Shown: positions 32,149-44,345 of the stretch, piece by piece
Numbering within the stretch: position 1 is the first letter of the stretch
How the letters are laid out: every line of letters begins with the position of its first letter
Assembly (NCBI GenBank): GCA_029851415.1
Contig: CM056743.1
Coordinates: 97,252,501 to 97,316,500, forward strand
Source: Eretmocerus hayati
Lineage: Eukaryota > Arthropoda > Insecta > Hymenoptera > Aphelinidae
Reading direction: 5' to 3'
DNA length: 64,000 nt
Translations under genes and position numbers: made by a program
The notes under the pieces: generated by a model
What the model saw: only the letters and a program-made list of their open reading frames with translations
Databases searched by the model: none
What the model was told of the DNA's origin: nothing

Positions 32149-32495
32149 ATTTTGATTGAAAAGTGACAATATTCAGTGCCTTGTGAAAAATTTGTGCACG
32201 TTCCATGTGATCAAGACTTGTGATCTCCACGCAACATATAGTGGTGACGCAATACCTACACGTCTGAAATTCACTAAATTGCTGATCGAAAGGCATCCCG
32301 TCCACCCCTTCGACCATGCGACTGAATCCGTGACCTCAACTGCGTCCAAAAGGAGTGGAGAAAATTGTCGACAAAGGAGAAATTCAGGGAAGACTTCGAG
32401 CATCGGTCCTAAAAAAAACGGTAAGCTCGCGAACTTGAGATTTTGCCGATTCTTCTATATAATTCCCTCTCCCTTTCACGTATAGAGAATTCAAA

Positions 32496-35400
32496 ATGGC
32501 TCATAAAGAGGAAATTAAAAAATTGAATCAGAAGAAAGGAACATTCAAAGGATCAGTTACCAATTTCAAAAAATTTCTTGAGGAATTTAAGAATGATCCT
32601 GATCAAAATACGTTGAATCTGTCCTTGCGATTGGAGAAATTTAGAACGGTTTTTTCATCTTTCGATCAAATCCTAGATGAGTTAGAATTGCTCGATGAGG
32701 AAAACGCCAAATCGCTATCTATAGAGAGATTCGAGATTGAGGACGATTATCTCAATATCATTTCTGAAGCTGAGCGACTCATCAGCTTAGCAGAAAAAAC
32801 ATCCGCGTCGCACATAAAAAATTTGATGCGAACAGAAGCTCACTCTACTCAGAGTCTGTTGACACATGAGCCCAACGAAAATGGCGATGCATTTTCTGAT
32901 CATTTTAGATCATCGCGAAATCAACGAAATTTAGATGAAGATGAATCTCCGACTGATTCGAGTGATGAAGAGTTAGATTGCGCAAATTCGAGGCGGGTTA
33001 AACTGCCGCAAGCTGATCTCCCTACATTTACAGGTCGTTATGAGGATTGACTCTCATTTAGAGATGCTTTTAGATCCATAATTCATAAACGACGTGATCT
33101 CATGAAAGTTGAAAAATTGCAATACTCGAAACCAGCAGTGCAGGGAAAAGCAGCCAATAAGATTAAGATTATGCAACTCAGAACAGACAATTACAAGCGT
33201 GCTTGGTCAGCATTGCAAGACGCATACGCTGACGAACGGTTGATTATTTCGAGACATCTGAGCTTAATCTTGCGCTTACCGCGTCAAACTCGTGAAAGTG
33301 CCGAGGGGCTAAGGCGTTCAGCGGATGAGACAGTACAACATGTCGAGTCTTAAGGTAGTCGTGAACGAAGAAATGTTAGTTCAAATTCCCGAAGAAAAAT
33401 TGCACAAGACGACGGCCGAGAAATGGGAAGAAATTATCGAACCCGGTGTATTCCCAAAATATAAAACCATGATCGCCTTCCTCACGAAAACGGCTGCTCG
33501 ACTAGCCAAAAGAGTAGAGTCAAATAACGAGAATTCGCAATCAAATGATTCAGATAAGAACCGGAAGGGAAAGGGAGGCAAAAAGGGCGGTAAACAGACT
33601 TTCCTGACAAATGCAGAGAAAAAATGCTCGATTTGCTCACAGAAACAGTTTCTGTATCGGTGCAATACGTTCAAGGGTTTACCCATCCCGCAAAGACTAG
33701 ATGCGGCGAAAAAGGCTGGAGTTTGCATGATTTGTCTCCGCATACATGGTGACACCCCGTGTAAATTTGAGAAATGTATGATTTGTGATCGTAAGCAGAA
33801 CTTTTTGTTGCATGATCACAACTCGGTGAATTCACAATCGAATTGACTAGAAGCGCCTACAAGACAGACACAGGTTTGCATGTACTCAACTCCTCGAGTG
33901 CCATCGGATCAAGTAATCGTCAGCGCAATAATCTATGTAACCGACAGTCGCGGTAATTTGAACCGCTGTCGGGCGCTGCTAGACACTTGCTCGAGCGTCA
34001 ATCTCATGACTGAAAAACTTGCTAACATGCTCAAACTGAAAAGGCCTAAATGTGTCATTCCTGTAGGAGCGCTCAATGATTTATCTACTTCGACAAAAAG
34101 TGTGGTCACCACCTCGATTCGGTCCATCCAAAATGAATTTTCCAAAGAATTAGATTTTCTGACAGTGCCTTGCATCTCGCAAGCTGTGCCGAACGAATCT
34201 CTTCCGCGAGAAAAAATCCCGATCCCCCGCGAGGAAAAATCCCAGCTAACTTGAAGGTAGCCGATCCAGAATTCCACAAATCGGCACCTGTCGATCTCTT
34301 GATAGCATCGGGTACAACTTTAGCTACTCTGTGCTTGGGCCAGATTAATCTTTGCAATAAATTTATGGATTTACAATTGCACAAAACGAGATTCGGATGG
34401 ATTGTCGGGGGCACATTCAATAGAAATAGTAGCTCGTTGAAAGGTGAATGCCACGTCGTCAACTTGCATCAAGCTATGGAGAGATTCTGGAAAATTGAGG
34501 ATAAAGAAGATCGCATCATATGGTCAGTCGAAGAAACCAAGTGCGAGGAACATTTTCTCACTCACACAATGCGCGATGAACAGGGACGTTATATTGTTGC
34601 GTTGCCATTCAAGCAAAATCACACACCTTTGGGCGAATCGAAATCACTAGCGATGAAGCGCTTCAAGTCGCTCAGTCGAAAATTTGAGGAAAATTCCGAA
34701 TTCAAACGAGTACATAGCGACGTGATTGAAGAATACATAAAGCTAGGACATATTTCGATCCTCGATGCAGAACCAGATGGCGGGATTTATCTTCCTCACC
34801 ATGCAGTGTACAAGGAAGCAAGCTCGACTACAAAACTTAGAGTTGTGTTTGACGCGTCGGCCAAAACAAGTACGGGAGTTTCGCTCAATGACGTCCTAAT
34901 GACAGGGCCGACCATTCAAGACGATGTATTTGCACATCTGCTTCGTTTTAGACTGACATCTGCTTCGTTTTAGACTGCCGGTCTACGTGCTCATCGCGGA
35001 CATTGAGAAAATGTATCGGCAGGTATTGGTCCGCCCAGAAGATAAAAAAAATCAGCTGATTCTCTGGGCTAGAGATGGGCGCATCATTACTCTTTGCATA
35101 AACGTTGTTATGTTCGGGACGCAAGCAGGTCCCTTTCTAGCCGTGCGCAGCGTAGTAGATTTGCTTGAAAAAGAAGGTCATAGATATCCTAAAGCTGCTA
35201 AGATTCTCAAAACGCCTTGTACGTGGATAATATGATGGCGGGCGCGAAAACAATTGAAGAGGCTCAGCAGATTGGGCATGAAACTACTGAATTATTAAAA
35301 TTAGGAGGGTTCAATCTACGACAATGGGCAGCGAATGATACGCGTATACTGCACGGGCTGGAAGAAAAACAGATTGATAATAGTTTCTCATTTGAGAATG

Positions 35401-37737
35401 ATAAAACCATCAAAACTCTCGGAATCTCGTGGATCGTGAAGGGAGACTGTATTAGATATACGGTCAATCTCAAGGACGCGAAGGCCGCCAAGACAAAGCG
35501 GGCTTTTTTGTCAGAGATAGCAAAAATTGATGATCCTTTGGGTTTATTGGGTCCAATCATCTTACAGGCTAAATGGATTATGCAATAAATTTGGAAAGCA
35601 GGGCTCAATTGGGATGAGTCCGTTCCAAACGATATTTACACCATGTGGGCAAAGTTTTATAATGAACTACACTTGCTCCGGGATGCGACCTTCTCGAGAC
35701 GAGCCTTGATAAAAAATGACACGATGATTCAACTACATGGCTTCTGTGATGCCAGTGAACAAGGCTACGGTGCTTGTTTCTTCTTGAGATCCTCAGACAA
35801 TAATGGGAGGGTCCATACAGAGCTCCTGTGTGCCAAATCACGCGTAGCACCATTGAAAAGTCTCACAATCCCTCGCTTGGATCTATGCGCCGCTTACTTG
35901 ATGATTCAGCTATACAGACAACTTCCGCGTATCATCGAGGTCCAATTCGAAAAAATTGTTTTTTGGTCTGATTCGACGATAGTTTTGCATTGGATCAGCT
36001 CCGCTTCGCACATACTCAAAACATTTGTAGCCAATCGGGTAGCTGATATTCCAACGGTATCCGTACCACATCAATGGCGGCACGTGGAAAGCGAAGATAA
36101 TCCAGCTGATAAGCTATCGCGAGGACAGTTTCCAGCTGAGTTCTTGACTAATAAACAATGGATGAAGGGCCCTGAATGGTTGAATCAGGATGAGAATCTC
36201 TGGCCAATATCCACAATCTCAGGTCGGAGGATCTCAGCTCTCGAGAAGCAACAGAGGAGACTTTTGGAGAATTTTCATCTTTTACGAAGTTGAAACGATT
36301 TGTAGCTATCGTGGGCTACTGGAAAATGGGCAAATCTCTCTCCGGTTTTGGCACAGTGCGCGATTTGAAAGACGCTGAAAATAAATTGTTGAGACGAATT
36401 CAAGCCATATATTTCGCGGAAGAGATGGAAGATCTCTCCGACAAAGAGAATTGAGGTCAAAGAGTAAGCTCCTGCCTCTGACCCCATTTATTGACCAAGA
36501 TGGTTCATTAAGAGTCGGTGGGCGACTGAGAAATTCTGATCTGAGATATGTGCAGAAACATCTAATCTTGCTTCCGTCATCTAACTACGTAACTGACATG
36601 ATCATCCGCGAATCTCGTTTTCGTCATCATCACTCGGGTATACAATCAACACTGTGCAATTTGTGCCAACGCTTTTAGATACTCGATGGGCGATCTCAGA
36701 TACGGAGTGCCATTCGGACTTGTGTCACGTGTTTTCGCGCGAACCCTAAGACCATAGGCTATCTGATGGGTGATTTGCCTAGAATTCGTACACAATCAGC
36801 CCGTGTTTTTTCCAATGTAGGCATCGACTATTGTTGCCCATTTCACATCAAAGAAAAAAAGTACAGAAATAGAAATAAAATCAAGGTCTATGTTGCAATA
36901 TTTGTGTGCATGGCAACCAAAGCAGTGCATCTGGAAGTAGTCAGCGATCTTACTCCCGAAGGATTTAAGGCCAGATTCAAGCGTTTCATAGCAACACGTG
37001 GCAAACCAAAAAACGTCTATTGCGATAACGGCGGTAACTTTGTCGGAGCTAGTAGGGAAATTAAAAACACACTCGCATTTCTCCAAGACCACTCAGATCA
37101 GAGCAAGATTCAAAATTTCATGGTAGAGAATTCAGTTGAATGGCATTTTATGCCAGCTTTCTCTCCACATTTTGGGGGTTTGTGGGAATCAACAGTAAAG
37201 TTGTTCAAACACCATGTGACTAGAGTATTGGTTGATTGCCTTTTCACTTATGAGGAACTTGATACGATTGTCAATGAAACAGAAACCATTTTGAATTCTC
37301 GACCACTCACTCCTCTGTCATCTGACCCTCATGATCCGTCAGTCCTAACACCGGCCCATTCCCTTAGTGGCGAACCTCTATCGAGCTCACCTGAAGCTGA
37401 TCTAAGAGGAATCCCGAAGAACAAACTCTCCCATTGGCAGCACCTAGAGAAGGTTCGACAGCACTTTTGGACAAGATGGTACAAGGAGTACATTAAGCAA
37501 TTGAATGTACGGCACAAATGGACCAAAAATGCAGAGTCACTCAAACTCAATGCAATAGTGCTGTTAAAAGATGAAAATACTCCATCCATGAAGTTGGTGC
37601 TTGGCAAGGTGATCAAACTTCATCCAGGACCTGACGGCATGGTTCGAACAGTGACGGTGGAAACTTCGAAGAATGAGTTGAAACGATATGTGAGACAGTT
37701 GGCATTGCTGCCTATTGAAGAAAATTACAAAAAATAG
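32496..37737 (+). pseudogene. BEL/Pao gag-pol of element 2, many frameshifts
   Basis: Starting at 32,496 (MAHKEEIKKLNQ), the polyprotein is split into about ten frames. Gag runs 32,496-33,846, with a TGA at about 33,048 in the PTFTGRYED core and a zinc-knuckle part (CSICSQKQFLYRC, CMICLRIHG). A protease at 33,880-34,254 has LLDTCSSVNLM. Reverse transcriptase spans 34,170-35,588, with LIADIEKMYRQV but LYVDN in place of the catalytic YxDD. RNase H is at 35,643-36,293 (HGFCDASEQGYG), and the integrase zinc region and core at 36,451-37,737 (VGIDYCCPF, YCDNGGNFVG, HFGGLWESTVK). A 22-bp tandem duplication at 34,934-34,977 causes one of the breaks. It is clearly dead. Confidence 0.85.
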
Positions 37738-37794
37738 AGACTCTGAAGAATGAAATACAATGTTGCTCGTATACCTCCCAACGGGGGAGTATGT

Positions 37795-38031
37795 TGTGTA
37801 GCCTCTATTATTGATCATCTTTGAGTGTTATTCAATTTTACGTTGGCCTATATAGTCATATATTTCGGAGATTCCGTGTGCTCATACACTGACGCATTAT
37901 ATGTAAACTCACACAACTGGCAATAGCCTTATTGGGCTGCAAGATATTTTAAACTTTCCGTTGATGACGGTATTGGAGATTTTCCTCAATATAGTGAAGT
38001 AGCCTTGGATGCCAGATGCGCCTATAGTGCA
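37795..38031 (+). repeat. Truncated 3' LTR of BEL/Pao element 2
   Basis: Matches the first 237 bp of the 5' LTR and stops after ATAGTGCAT. Unrelated sequence follows. Confidence 0.75.
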
Positions 38032-38100
38032 TTTGAGCCCTGACGAAGCTCGTTGACCCCCGCTCTCTTTCTCTCTCCCACATGCACAACTTTTCAGATA

Positions 38101-38931
38101 AGGTCAGTGTACCCAACTTGCCCCCATTAAGCCATTTTCTTAATAATTCTGGCTAATCTCAATATTTTCCAACGTACTTTAACTCATTTTGAAGCTTGTC
38201 TCAAGACCTTTGAAATGAGCTAAGATACGTCCAATTTGGATGAAGTGGAGCCGAACTGTTTGAATTCTCCCGAAAGGTGATTTTTGAGAGTTTACAAAAG
38301 TGTGTACCCAACTTGTCTCCATCATTTAAAACAATGTAAATCGGCGATGAAGTGAATAAAATCGCTTTGATCCGTTTTGATCACCGTGCAGCGACATTTG
38401 TAGCTTTGAGCTGGCCCAAGACATCGTTTCCGACCTATTCTGACGTGACAAACACGTTCTGAGTGGTAAAAAAGTCATACTGCACGCCTTTCTGAGATAA
38501 TCATATGGGGGCATGTTGGGTACACTCCGATGTCGGCTTTCTTGATTCTCAAACCATCTTCGTGTTTTGTACATAAAATCGCTCCAAATCAGAGTTCTGC
38601 AACCCTGAAGAGCGGATTTTGAAGGTATTGAGACAAGAAATCGAATGCGCTAAGGTACGTCGAGATTGGTCGAATAAAAATAAATTGGCACCGGTTCTAG
38701 TGAACGTGATTTCCTCGGTGATTTCTTAGCCGTGCAAACACGAAAAATGGAAAACTCACTTTATATTTTCTCGGGAACGCAGAAATGATCCGGGGTCGTT
38801 GCAAACTACGTATTTTCTCATATTTTAATAACAAACGTAGAAAAAATTGCCGGGAGGCCAAGGAGTGCCCATCCCCGAGATCGGCATATGGGGGCAAGTT
38901 GGGTACAGAGGCAAGTTGGGTACACTTACCT
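38101..38931. mobile_element. 831-bp non-autonomous element, GTGTACCCAACTTG family
   Basis: Ends AGGTCAGTGTACCCAACTTG and, inverted, AGGTAAGTGTACCCAACTTG, with TA on each side (38,099 and 38,932). Further GTACCCAACTTG copies occur inside at about 38,300 and, inverted, near 38,515 and 38,900. No coding is seen. The TA flanks suggest the Tc1/mariner group. Confidence 0.6.
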
Positions 38932-39023
38932 TATATGTCACCTATTGTATGCTGCGATCGCGCTAATATAAATATGAGTGTAAAATGAGACTGATGACTC
39001 ATTCTATTTACCTGTATCGACAG

Positions 39024-39092
39024 GAGCCACACGTTATGTCTGTGCTCTATTACAAGATCGTTCAAAAATATCATGACGATCCAAAGAATAAC
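39024..39092 (+). other. Candidate 69-nt exon, unrecognised
   Basis: Preceded by CTGTATCGACAG and followed by GTAAGT, in one open frame encoding EPHVMSVLYYKIVQKYHDD and a short tail. Support is limited to splice-site quality and composition; it may be chance or part of an old retroelement. Confidence 0.2.
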
Positions 39093-39183
39093 GTAAGTTG
39101 CGCATCTTTAATATTTACATATCCATCATTTGTAAAAAATTTCATATTTTCTATCTTTATATGTCAAAATAGAAACCTGAAGC

Positions 39184-39218
39184 CTGATGAGGTGTCCACG
39201 GAACCTAGTGGACGAAAC
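39184..39218 (+). ncRNA. Hammerhead-ribozyme-like motif
   Basis: CTGATGAG at 39,184-39,191, a perfect 6-bp stem GTCCAC/GTGGAC with an 8-base loop, then GAAAC at 39,214-39,218. This is the hammerhead core with stem II in the correct order. Stems I and III are not obvious by eye, so activity is doubtful. Such motifs are known in Penelope-like retroelements and retrozymes, which this may be a remnant of. Confidence 0.35.
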
Positions 39219-39424
39219 GTAGCAATAAAATTTCTTTCATGAAATTTTGGGAATTTATTTAGTTCCCCACCGTCCTTCAAGATCGATGAGACCAAATAAT
39301 CAACTCATGTATTTTCTTTTTGTTCTTGGATTATATACGTTCTCGAGCTGCTCTATCTTCGATTGATTCCTGAGTCTGCTACTGACTTCCTCTGTAATTG
39401 AATCATTACATGAAAATCTCTTCT

Positions 39425-39770
39425 TTTACCATCATATATGAATGTTAAATACAAATGACTTACCAGTTTAGTTCTTCCCACATATATTCCTGAGATAGGA
39501 TATAATTTACTGCAGATATTTGTGTGAATATATTACACCGTTGTTCATCCCCAATTATCCATGTGTTCGCACCGAAGAGCCCCGACAGACTGCCACACGT
39601 CAAGTTGTTTCGTGGCACCAAATGCCTTCCCCCCACTCTTCTTTCACCATCATATCTTGTTTCTATTAGCAATGACCGACCCCACTATTACATATGAATG
39701 TTACTGTTATATAACGTATTACATAACATACATACACGACTAACATCACATATTATATGATATGTCAATA
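39425..39770 (+). repeat. Unit 1 of a tandem duplication that hosts the fold-back element
   Basis: The unit begins ATATGAATGTTAAATACAAA and includes CATGTGTTCGCACCGAAGAG and CTTCCCCCCACTCTTCTT. The same order recurs at about 39,775-39,933, then resumes after 44,197 up to about 44,345. Unit 2 is therefore split by the insertion at 39,934. Confidence 0.65.
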
Positions 39771-39861
39771 TTGAATATGAATGTTAAATACAAATGACTT
39801 ACCCCTTTCGTTCTTCTTACATATATTCTCGAAGACAGAATATAATTGACTGCAGAATACT

Positions 39862-39864
<3 letters not shown>

Positions 39865-39912
<48 letters not shown>
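39865..39912. repeat. TA dinucleotide microsatellite
   Basis: About 24 TA repeats, continuing into a few CA repeats at 39,921-39,931. Open frames crossing it are artefacts of the repeat. Confidence 0.9.
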
Positions 39913-39919
<7 letters not shown>

Positions 39920-41640
39920 TACACACACACATTAGAGTGGCACTCATTTACCAATTTTTTTTAGACTTACGGGCACCCCCTAGATCGTTTGTAAATGACA
40001 AAAATATAAGTTTGCAACCCTGCCAGATCCGGAAAAGGAAAATTGAACCGTTCCACGAAGGGCCGGCATCCTTTTCCAATTCAGCCTAAAATTGTCCCTT
40101 TGCGTTTTCTCACTTGGCGTTGTCAAACAACCCTGGATGACACCCGAGGTGAAGGAAAAATACTTCAAACCATCATTTCTCATGTAAAATTTGATGCTGG
40201 ATCCGAATTGGGCGTTATCTTGGACGTCAAAGTATGTCGAAATACTCAAAATTGCAATTTTAAGCAGGGAAATCCTTTTTACTTACCATTTTTCCTCACT
40301 TCCCCTTGCACTAACGGACCAAATAATCTCGAAAAAATAGTTCAAAGCATCATTTTCCATGTAAAATTTGATGCTGTATCCGAATTCGGGATTCGAAAGA
40401 ACATCAAAGTTCGTCGAGCTTCTCAAAATTGCAATCTTGAGTGAGGGAATCCTTTTCACTCAGTTCTTTCCTCACTTCCCCTTATACCAACGGACCAAAT
40501 CATCTCGGAAACCTACGCACAATATCAGTTCTCATGTAAAATTTGATGCTCAATCCGAATCCAACATGACCATGGACGTCAAAGTGGGTTAAAATATCAA
40601 AATTTCCAACTCTGTGAAGGAGAAGAATTTTTCCATACCCTCTCCCTCGCCTCTGTCTCGTACCAACGGACCAAATCACTTCAGAAAATTCCACTCAATG
40701 ATGTTTTCCATGTGTATTCCCATGATGAATCACAATTGAGCTTCATGTTGGACAATAGAGCAAGGCCAGTTTATTAAATATGCCATTACACACTGGGGAA
40801 CTTATTCTTATCAACAACTGTAGTTACCCACCATTGTGATCGAGTTCGTCACCTACAAGCACAGAAATTACCTTCTAGCACAGTCTGTGCTCTAGGAGGT
40901 AAATTCTGTGCATGATCACAATGTTGAGGAACTACAGTTGTATGATAAGAATAAGTTTCCCAGTGTGTAATGGCATATTTGATGAACTGGCCTTGCTTTA
41001 TTGTCCAACATGAAGCTCAATCGTGATTCATCATGAAAATACACATGAAAAACATTGGTGAGTGGAATTTTCTGGAGTGATTTGGTCCGTTGGTACGAAA
41101 CAGAGGCGAGGAAAAGGGTATGAAAAAATTCTTCTCCTTCACAAAGTTGAAATTTTTGATATTTTAACCCACTCGGACGTCCATGGTCGTGCTGGATTCG
41201 GATTGAGCATCAAATTTTACATGAAAACTAATATTGTGCGTAGGTTTCCGAGATGATTTGGTCCGTAAGTATAAGGGGAAGTAAAGGAAAAACTAAGTGA
41301 AAAGGACTCCCTCACTCAAAATAGCAATTTTGAGTAGCTCGACGTCCTATGATGTTCTTTTGAATGCCAGATTCGGATTCAGCATTGAATTTTACATGTA
41401 AAATGATGATTCAAAGTATTTTTCCGAGACGATTCGGTCCGTTAGTGCAAGGGGAAGTAAGGAAAAATAGTAAGTGAAAAGGATTTTGCTGCTCGAAATT
41501 GCAATTTTGGGTATTTCAACATACTTCGACGTCCAAGATAACGCTCGATTCGGATTCAGCATCAAATTTCACATGGGAAATAATGCTTCGAACTCTTTTT
41601 CCGGGATTATTTGGTCTGTTAATGCAAGGGGAAGTAAGGA

Positions 41641-43692
41641 ATTAATCAAACAATCTGAAGCTTAGCAGAAGAATAAATTGTTTGGGTACACTGACGACTG
41701 GTGAATAACATGAAGGATGAAGTGAGACACAACCTTGCTGCAGATTGTCCCAGCACAGAAAAATGTTCTCTCGATAGAGACTCTTTATTCATCATACAGA
41801 TCATGAGAAATGACGGTTCTCTCAAAATACACAATGGTAGTATATCTCACAAGGGGGGACCACGGGGTCCGGGTCGCCAATCATCCCCAAATTTCTTTCA
41901 GTTTGGTACCGTCTAGAATATGAAAAATCTCGAGTAACTCCGTCAAATGGGCCTCCTGTCCAGAGCTACAAGCGAAAACGTCAGCATTACCAGTATATCT
42001 ATATATACCACTTTTCAACATGGGCCTATATGAGCAATGCTAATCTCAGTGGCTGTATCTTCGGGCAGGAGGTCCATTTGACGGAGATACTCTGGATTCT
42101 TCATATTCTCGATGATAAAAAACTGTAAAAAAATCTTGGGCGAGATTGGCGACCCGGACCCCGTGGTCTCCCCTTGTCAGTATAGATCACACCAATCTTG
42201 TGACAGAATGAACCAAGTGCACTCCGATATCACTGATACTGTCACTGACTCCAATACTGCAGAAGGTAAAATATGACCAAAGAGTTTGCATATCATTCAA
42301 TAGAAAGAGAAGTGTTCATTGAACTACATCCATGACTCGAAGGCTTGCTCAGTACTTATGTAATCTGCAATAAAAAAAATGTCCCTCTGAATCATTTATG
42401 TTCATTCGCAGTCTCTACTTACATTGTCAGAAACTCACTCTTGACTCTCCCAAATCAATCATATTCCTCTGCTATGCTTCAGATTATTTGGTCTGTGATG
42501 ATGAACAGTGTTTACAAAGTGATAATGGCAATAAACGAACCAAGGGACCAACACCAATGTCCAAAGTCAGCACAAACTAGTGTAGTGGCAAAATTCATAA
42601 AATGTTCATTTTCCAGTTATGAATCTGACTACAGCTGAAATACCTGAAATTTTACGGTTGACTTCATAAAGAATGTTCCATCTTGAGTCAACGTAAGGTA
42701 ATCTCACAGAAGCGGATAATGATTTTTTTCAACTGAACAACTTATCATTATATTTGTACAACATGCACCATGACATTGAAATATTCAAGACTATGAAATC
42801 AGAAGTACCTGTCTGAATATCTAATTTCCCCACATAAACTCCCCATTCCCCCTTGCTGTACTTGGGGATTTGAATGCTTGAATGGGTTTTGGAACTGAAT
42901 GGAAAGATATGGACATTGAGTGGTGAAATCATCATACTATAGTCTGCCGATCACATGTTTCTGAGTATTAATTGAGGTCAGTGGTATCATGACCTCTACG
43001 GCTTCAATATTTCCATTGTCTTCCCATACACCAGTAACCTGTAAATGAAATGGGATCTCTTCACCAAGAACAGAGTTTTTCTACTTCAGTTGGTTCATCC
43101 CCATTTGTACTTGGGAGAATACTCATCTGATGTGATCTGATGAGAGAACAAACACATAGAGAACCCGGTGTTGCCTTCGGATATTATCTGGTCTATGCTA
43201 GCAGCTGCGGGACGTGTCTGAGACTCACTTTCACAGCTCTAATCAATTGTTATGATTTCATTTTCGCGGCATGTTGTTATTATCAGGTAACATAAGAGTA
43301 CACAACACTGCTTGTCTAGTGCATGGCTGTGCACAGCTGTGCACGCTCGCATGGCGTAAAAATAACAATGTTATGCAGATGCAGCTCATATCTCATATGG
43401 AGCCCCGTGGAGCCCCGCATGGGCACTTGTGGGCACTCACGGGAGTAGGTAATGATGCGGTCAATCCCAATCCACGACATCAACTTCACCACGACGAACA
43501 AACCCGGCCGATTGCTGACAGCCTGGTTGGCGGGAGACAGTGATCACGTGACATCGATTTGAACAGGCGTCCAACTTTCAATGAATATTTAAAAAAACTT
43601 ATCGTTCACCAAATAAAAAACTGTATTGTAACTTTGTTTTTCACGTCATCAACTTCATTCCAACAAAGTAATTTCATTGCATGCGTGTTCTC
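41641..43692. mobile_element. Truncated, inverted second copy of the long-inverted-repeat element
   Basis: Its right end, CATGCGTGTTCTCT at 43,692, and the following 1.7 kb read backward match 25,362-27,120 in order, including the CCCGCCAACCAG and GTGCACAGCTGTGCAC landmarks. It stops at TTAATCA near 41,641, so the second arm is missing. It sits inside the right arm of the fold-back element and removed a short piece of it. Confidence 0.7.
41850..42176. mobile_element. 327-bp MITE, CAAGGGG family, TCA target duplication
   Basis: Terminal repeats CAAGGGGGGACCACGGGGTC and, inverted, CAAGGGGAGACCACGGGGTC. TCA lies on both sides (41,847-41,849 and 42,177-42,179). The same site in the other copy of the host element, read on the opposite strand, is uninterrupted (TATCTCAGTATAG), which proves insertion. 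A 3-bp T-N-A duplication fits PIF/Harbinger-like elements. Confidence 0.75.
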
Positions 43693-44345
43693 TATTGCAA
43701 ATTCGAGTATTTCAACATACTTTGACGTCCAAGATAACGCTGAATTAGTATTCAACATCAAATTTTACATAGAAAATGATGCTTTGAACTAATTTACCGA
43801 GATTATTTGGTCCGTTAGTGCAAGGGGAAGTAAGGAAAAATGGTAAGTGAAATGGATTTTCCTGCTTGTAATTGCAATTTTGAGCATTTCAACATACTTT
43901 GACGTCCAAGATAACGCTGAATTCGAATCCAGCATCGAATTCCACATGGAAAATGATGCTTCGAAGTATTTTTCCTTCACCTCGGGGGTCATCATGGGTT
44001 GTTTGGCAACGCCAAGTGAGAAAGCGCAAAAGGACAATTTTTCGCTGAATTGAAAAAGAATGCCGACCCTTCGCGGCACGGTTTCATTTTCCTCTCCCGG
44101 ACCTGGCGGGGTTGCAAACTCATATTTTTGTCATTTAGAAACGATCTAGGGGGTGCCCGTAAGTCTAAAAAAAAATTGGTAAATAAGTGCCACCCTGATA
44201 ATGTATATACTGCACCGTCATTTATCCCGAGCTATCCATGTGTTCGCACCGAAGAGCACCAACAGACTGGCATTTGCCAAGTTGTTTCGCGGCATCAAAT
44301 GTCTTCCCCCCACTCTTCTTCCACCATCAGATCTTAATTCTGTTT

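Larger units (their letters stand above)
31581..38031 (+). mobile_element. BEL/Pao retrotransposon 2, degenerate, 3' LTR truncated
   Basis: A full 5' LTR (31,581-32,125) is followed by a tRNA-Tyr primer site, a leader, a broken gag-pol, a purine tract (AACGGGGGAGTATGT just before 37,795) and only the first 237 bp of the 3' LTR. The shared LTR parts differ at many positions, so the insertion is old. There is no target duplication to read because the right end is missing. Confidence 0.85.
39934..44196. mobile_element. Large fold-back element with tandem repeats in its arms, interrupted
   Basis: Ends AGAGTGGCACTCATTTACC and, inverted, AGGGTGGCACTTATTTACC. The arms mirror each other inward to a centre near 40,885 (TAGCACAGTCTGTGCT). 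Each arm holds diverged tandem units of about 120-150 bp marked by ACGGACCAAAT, GGGGAAGTAAGG and CATCAAATTTTACATG, with CTTTGACGTCCAAGATAACG in the outer ones. The right arm is interrupted by another element (41,641-43,692). Removing that leaves about 2.2 kb of nearly pure palindrome. Frames on the two arms are mirror copies, not genes. No target duplication was found and the superfamily is unknown. Confidence 0.75.

Noticed and set aside
33381..34462. Minus-strand frames of 110-125 codons
   Set aside because: They are antisense of the gag and protease regions of BEL element 2.
39746..39947. Tyr-Ile repeat protein
   Set aside because: It is translation of a TA microsatellite.
39980..44079. 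Similar proteins with a TYFDVQDNA segment on both strands (39,980-40,249; 41,474-41,665; 43,847-44,053)
   Set aside because: They are the same fold-back arm units read on each side of the palindrome; the frames are short and broken by indels between units.
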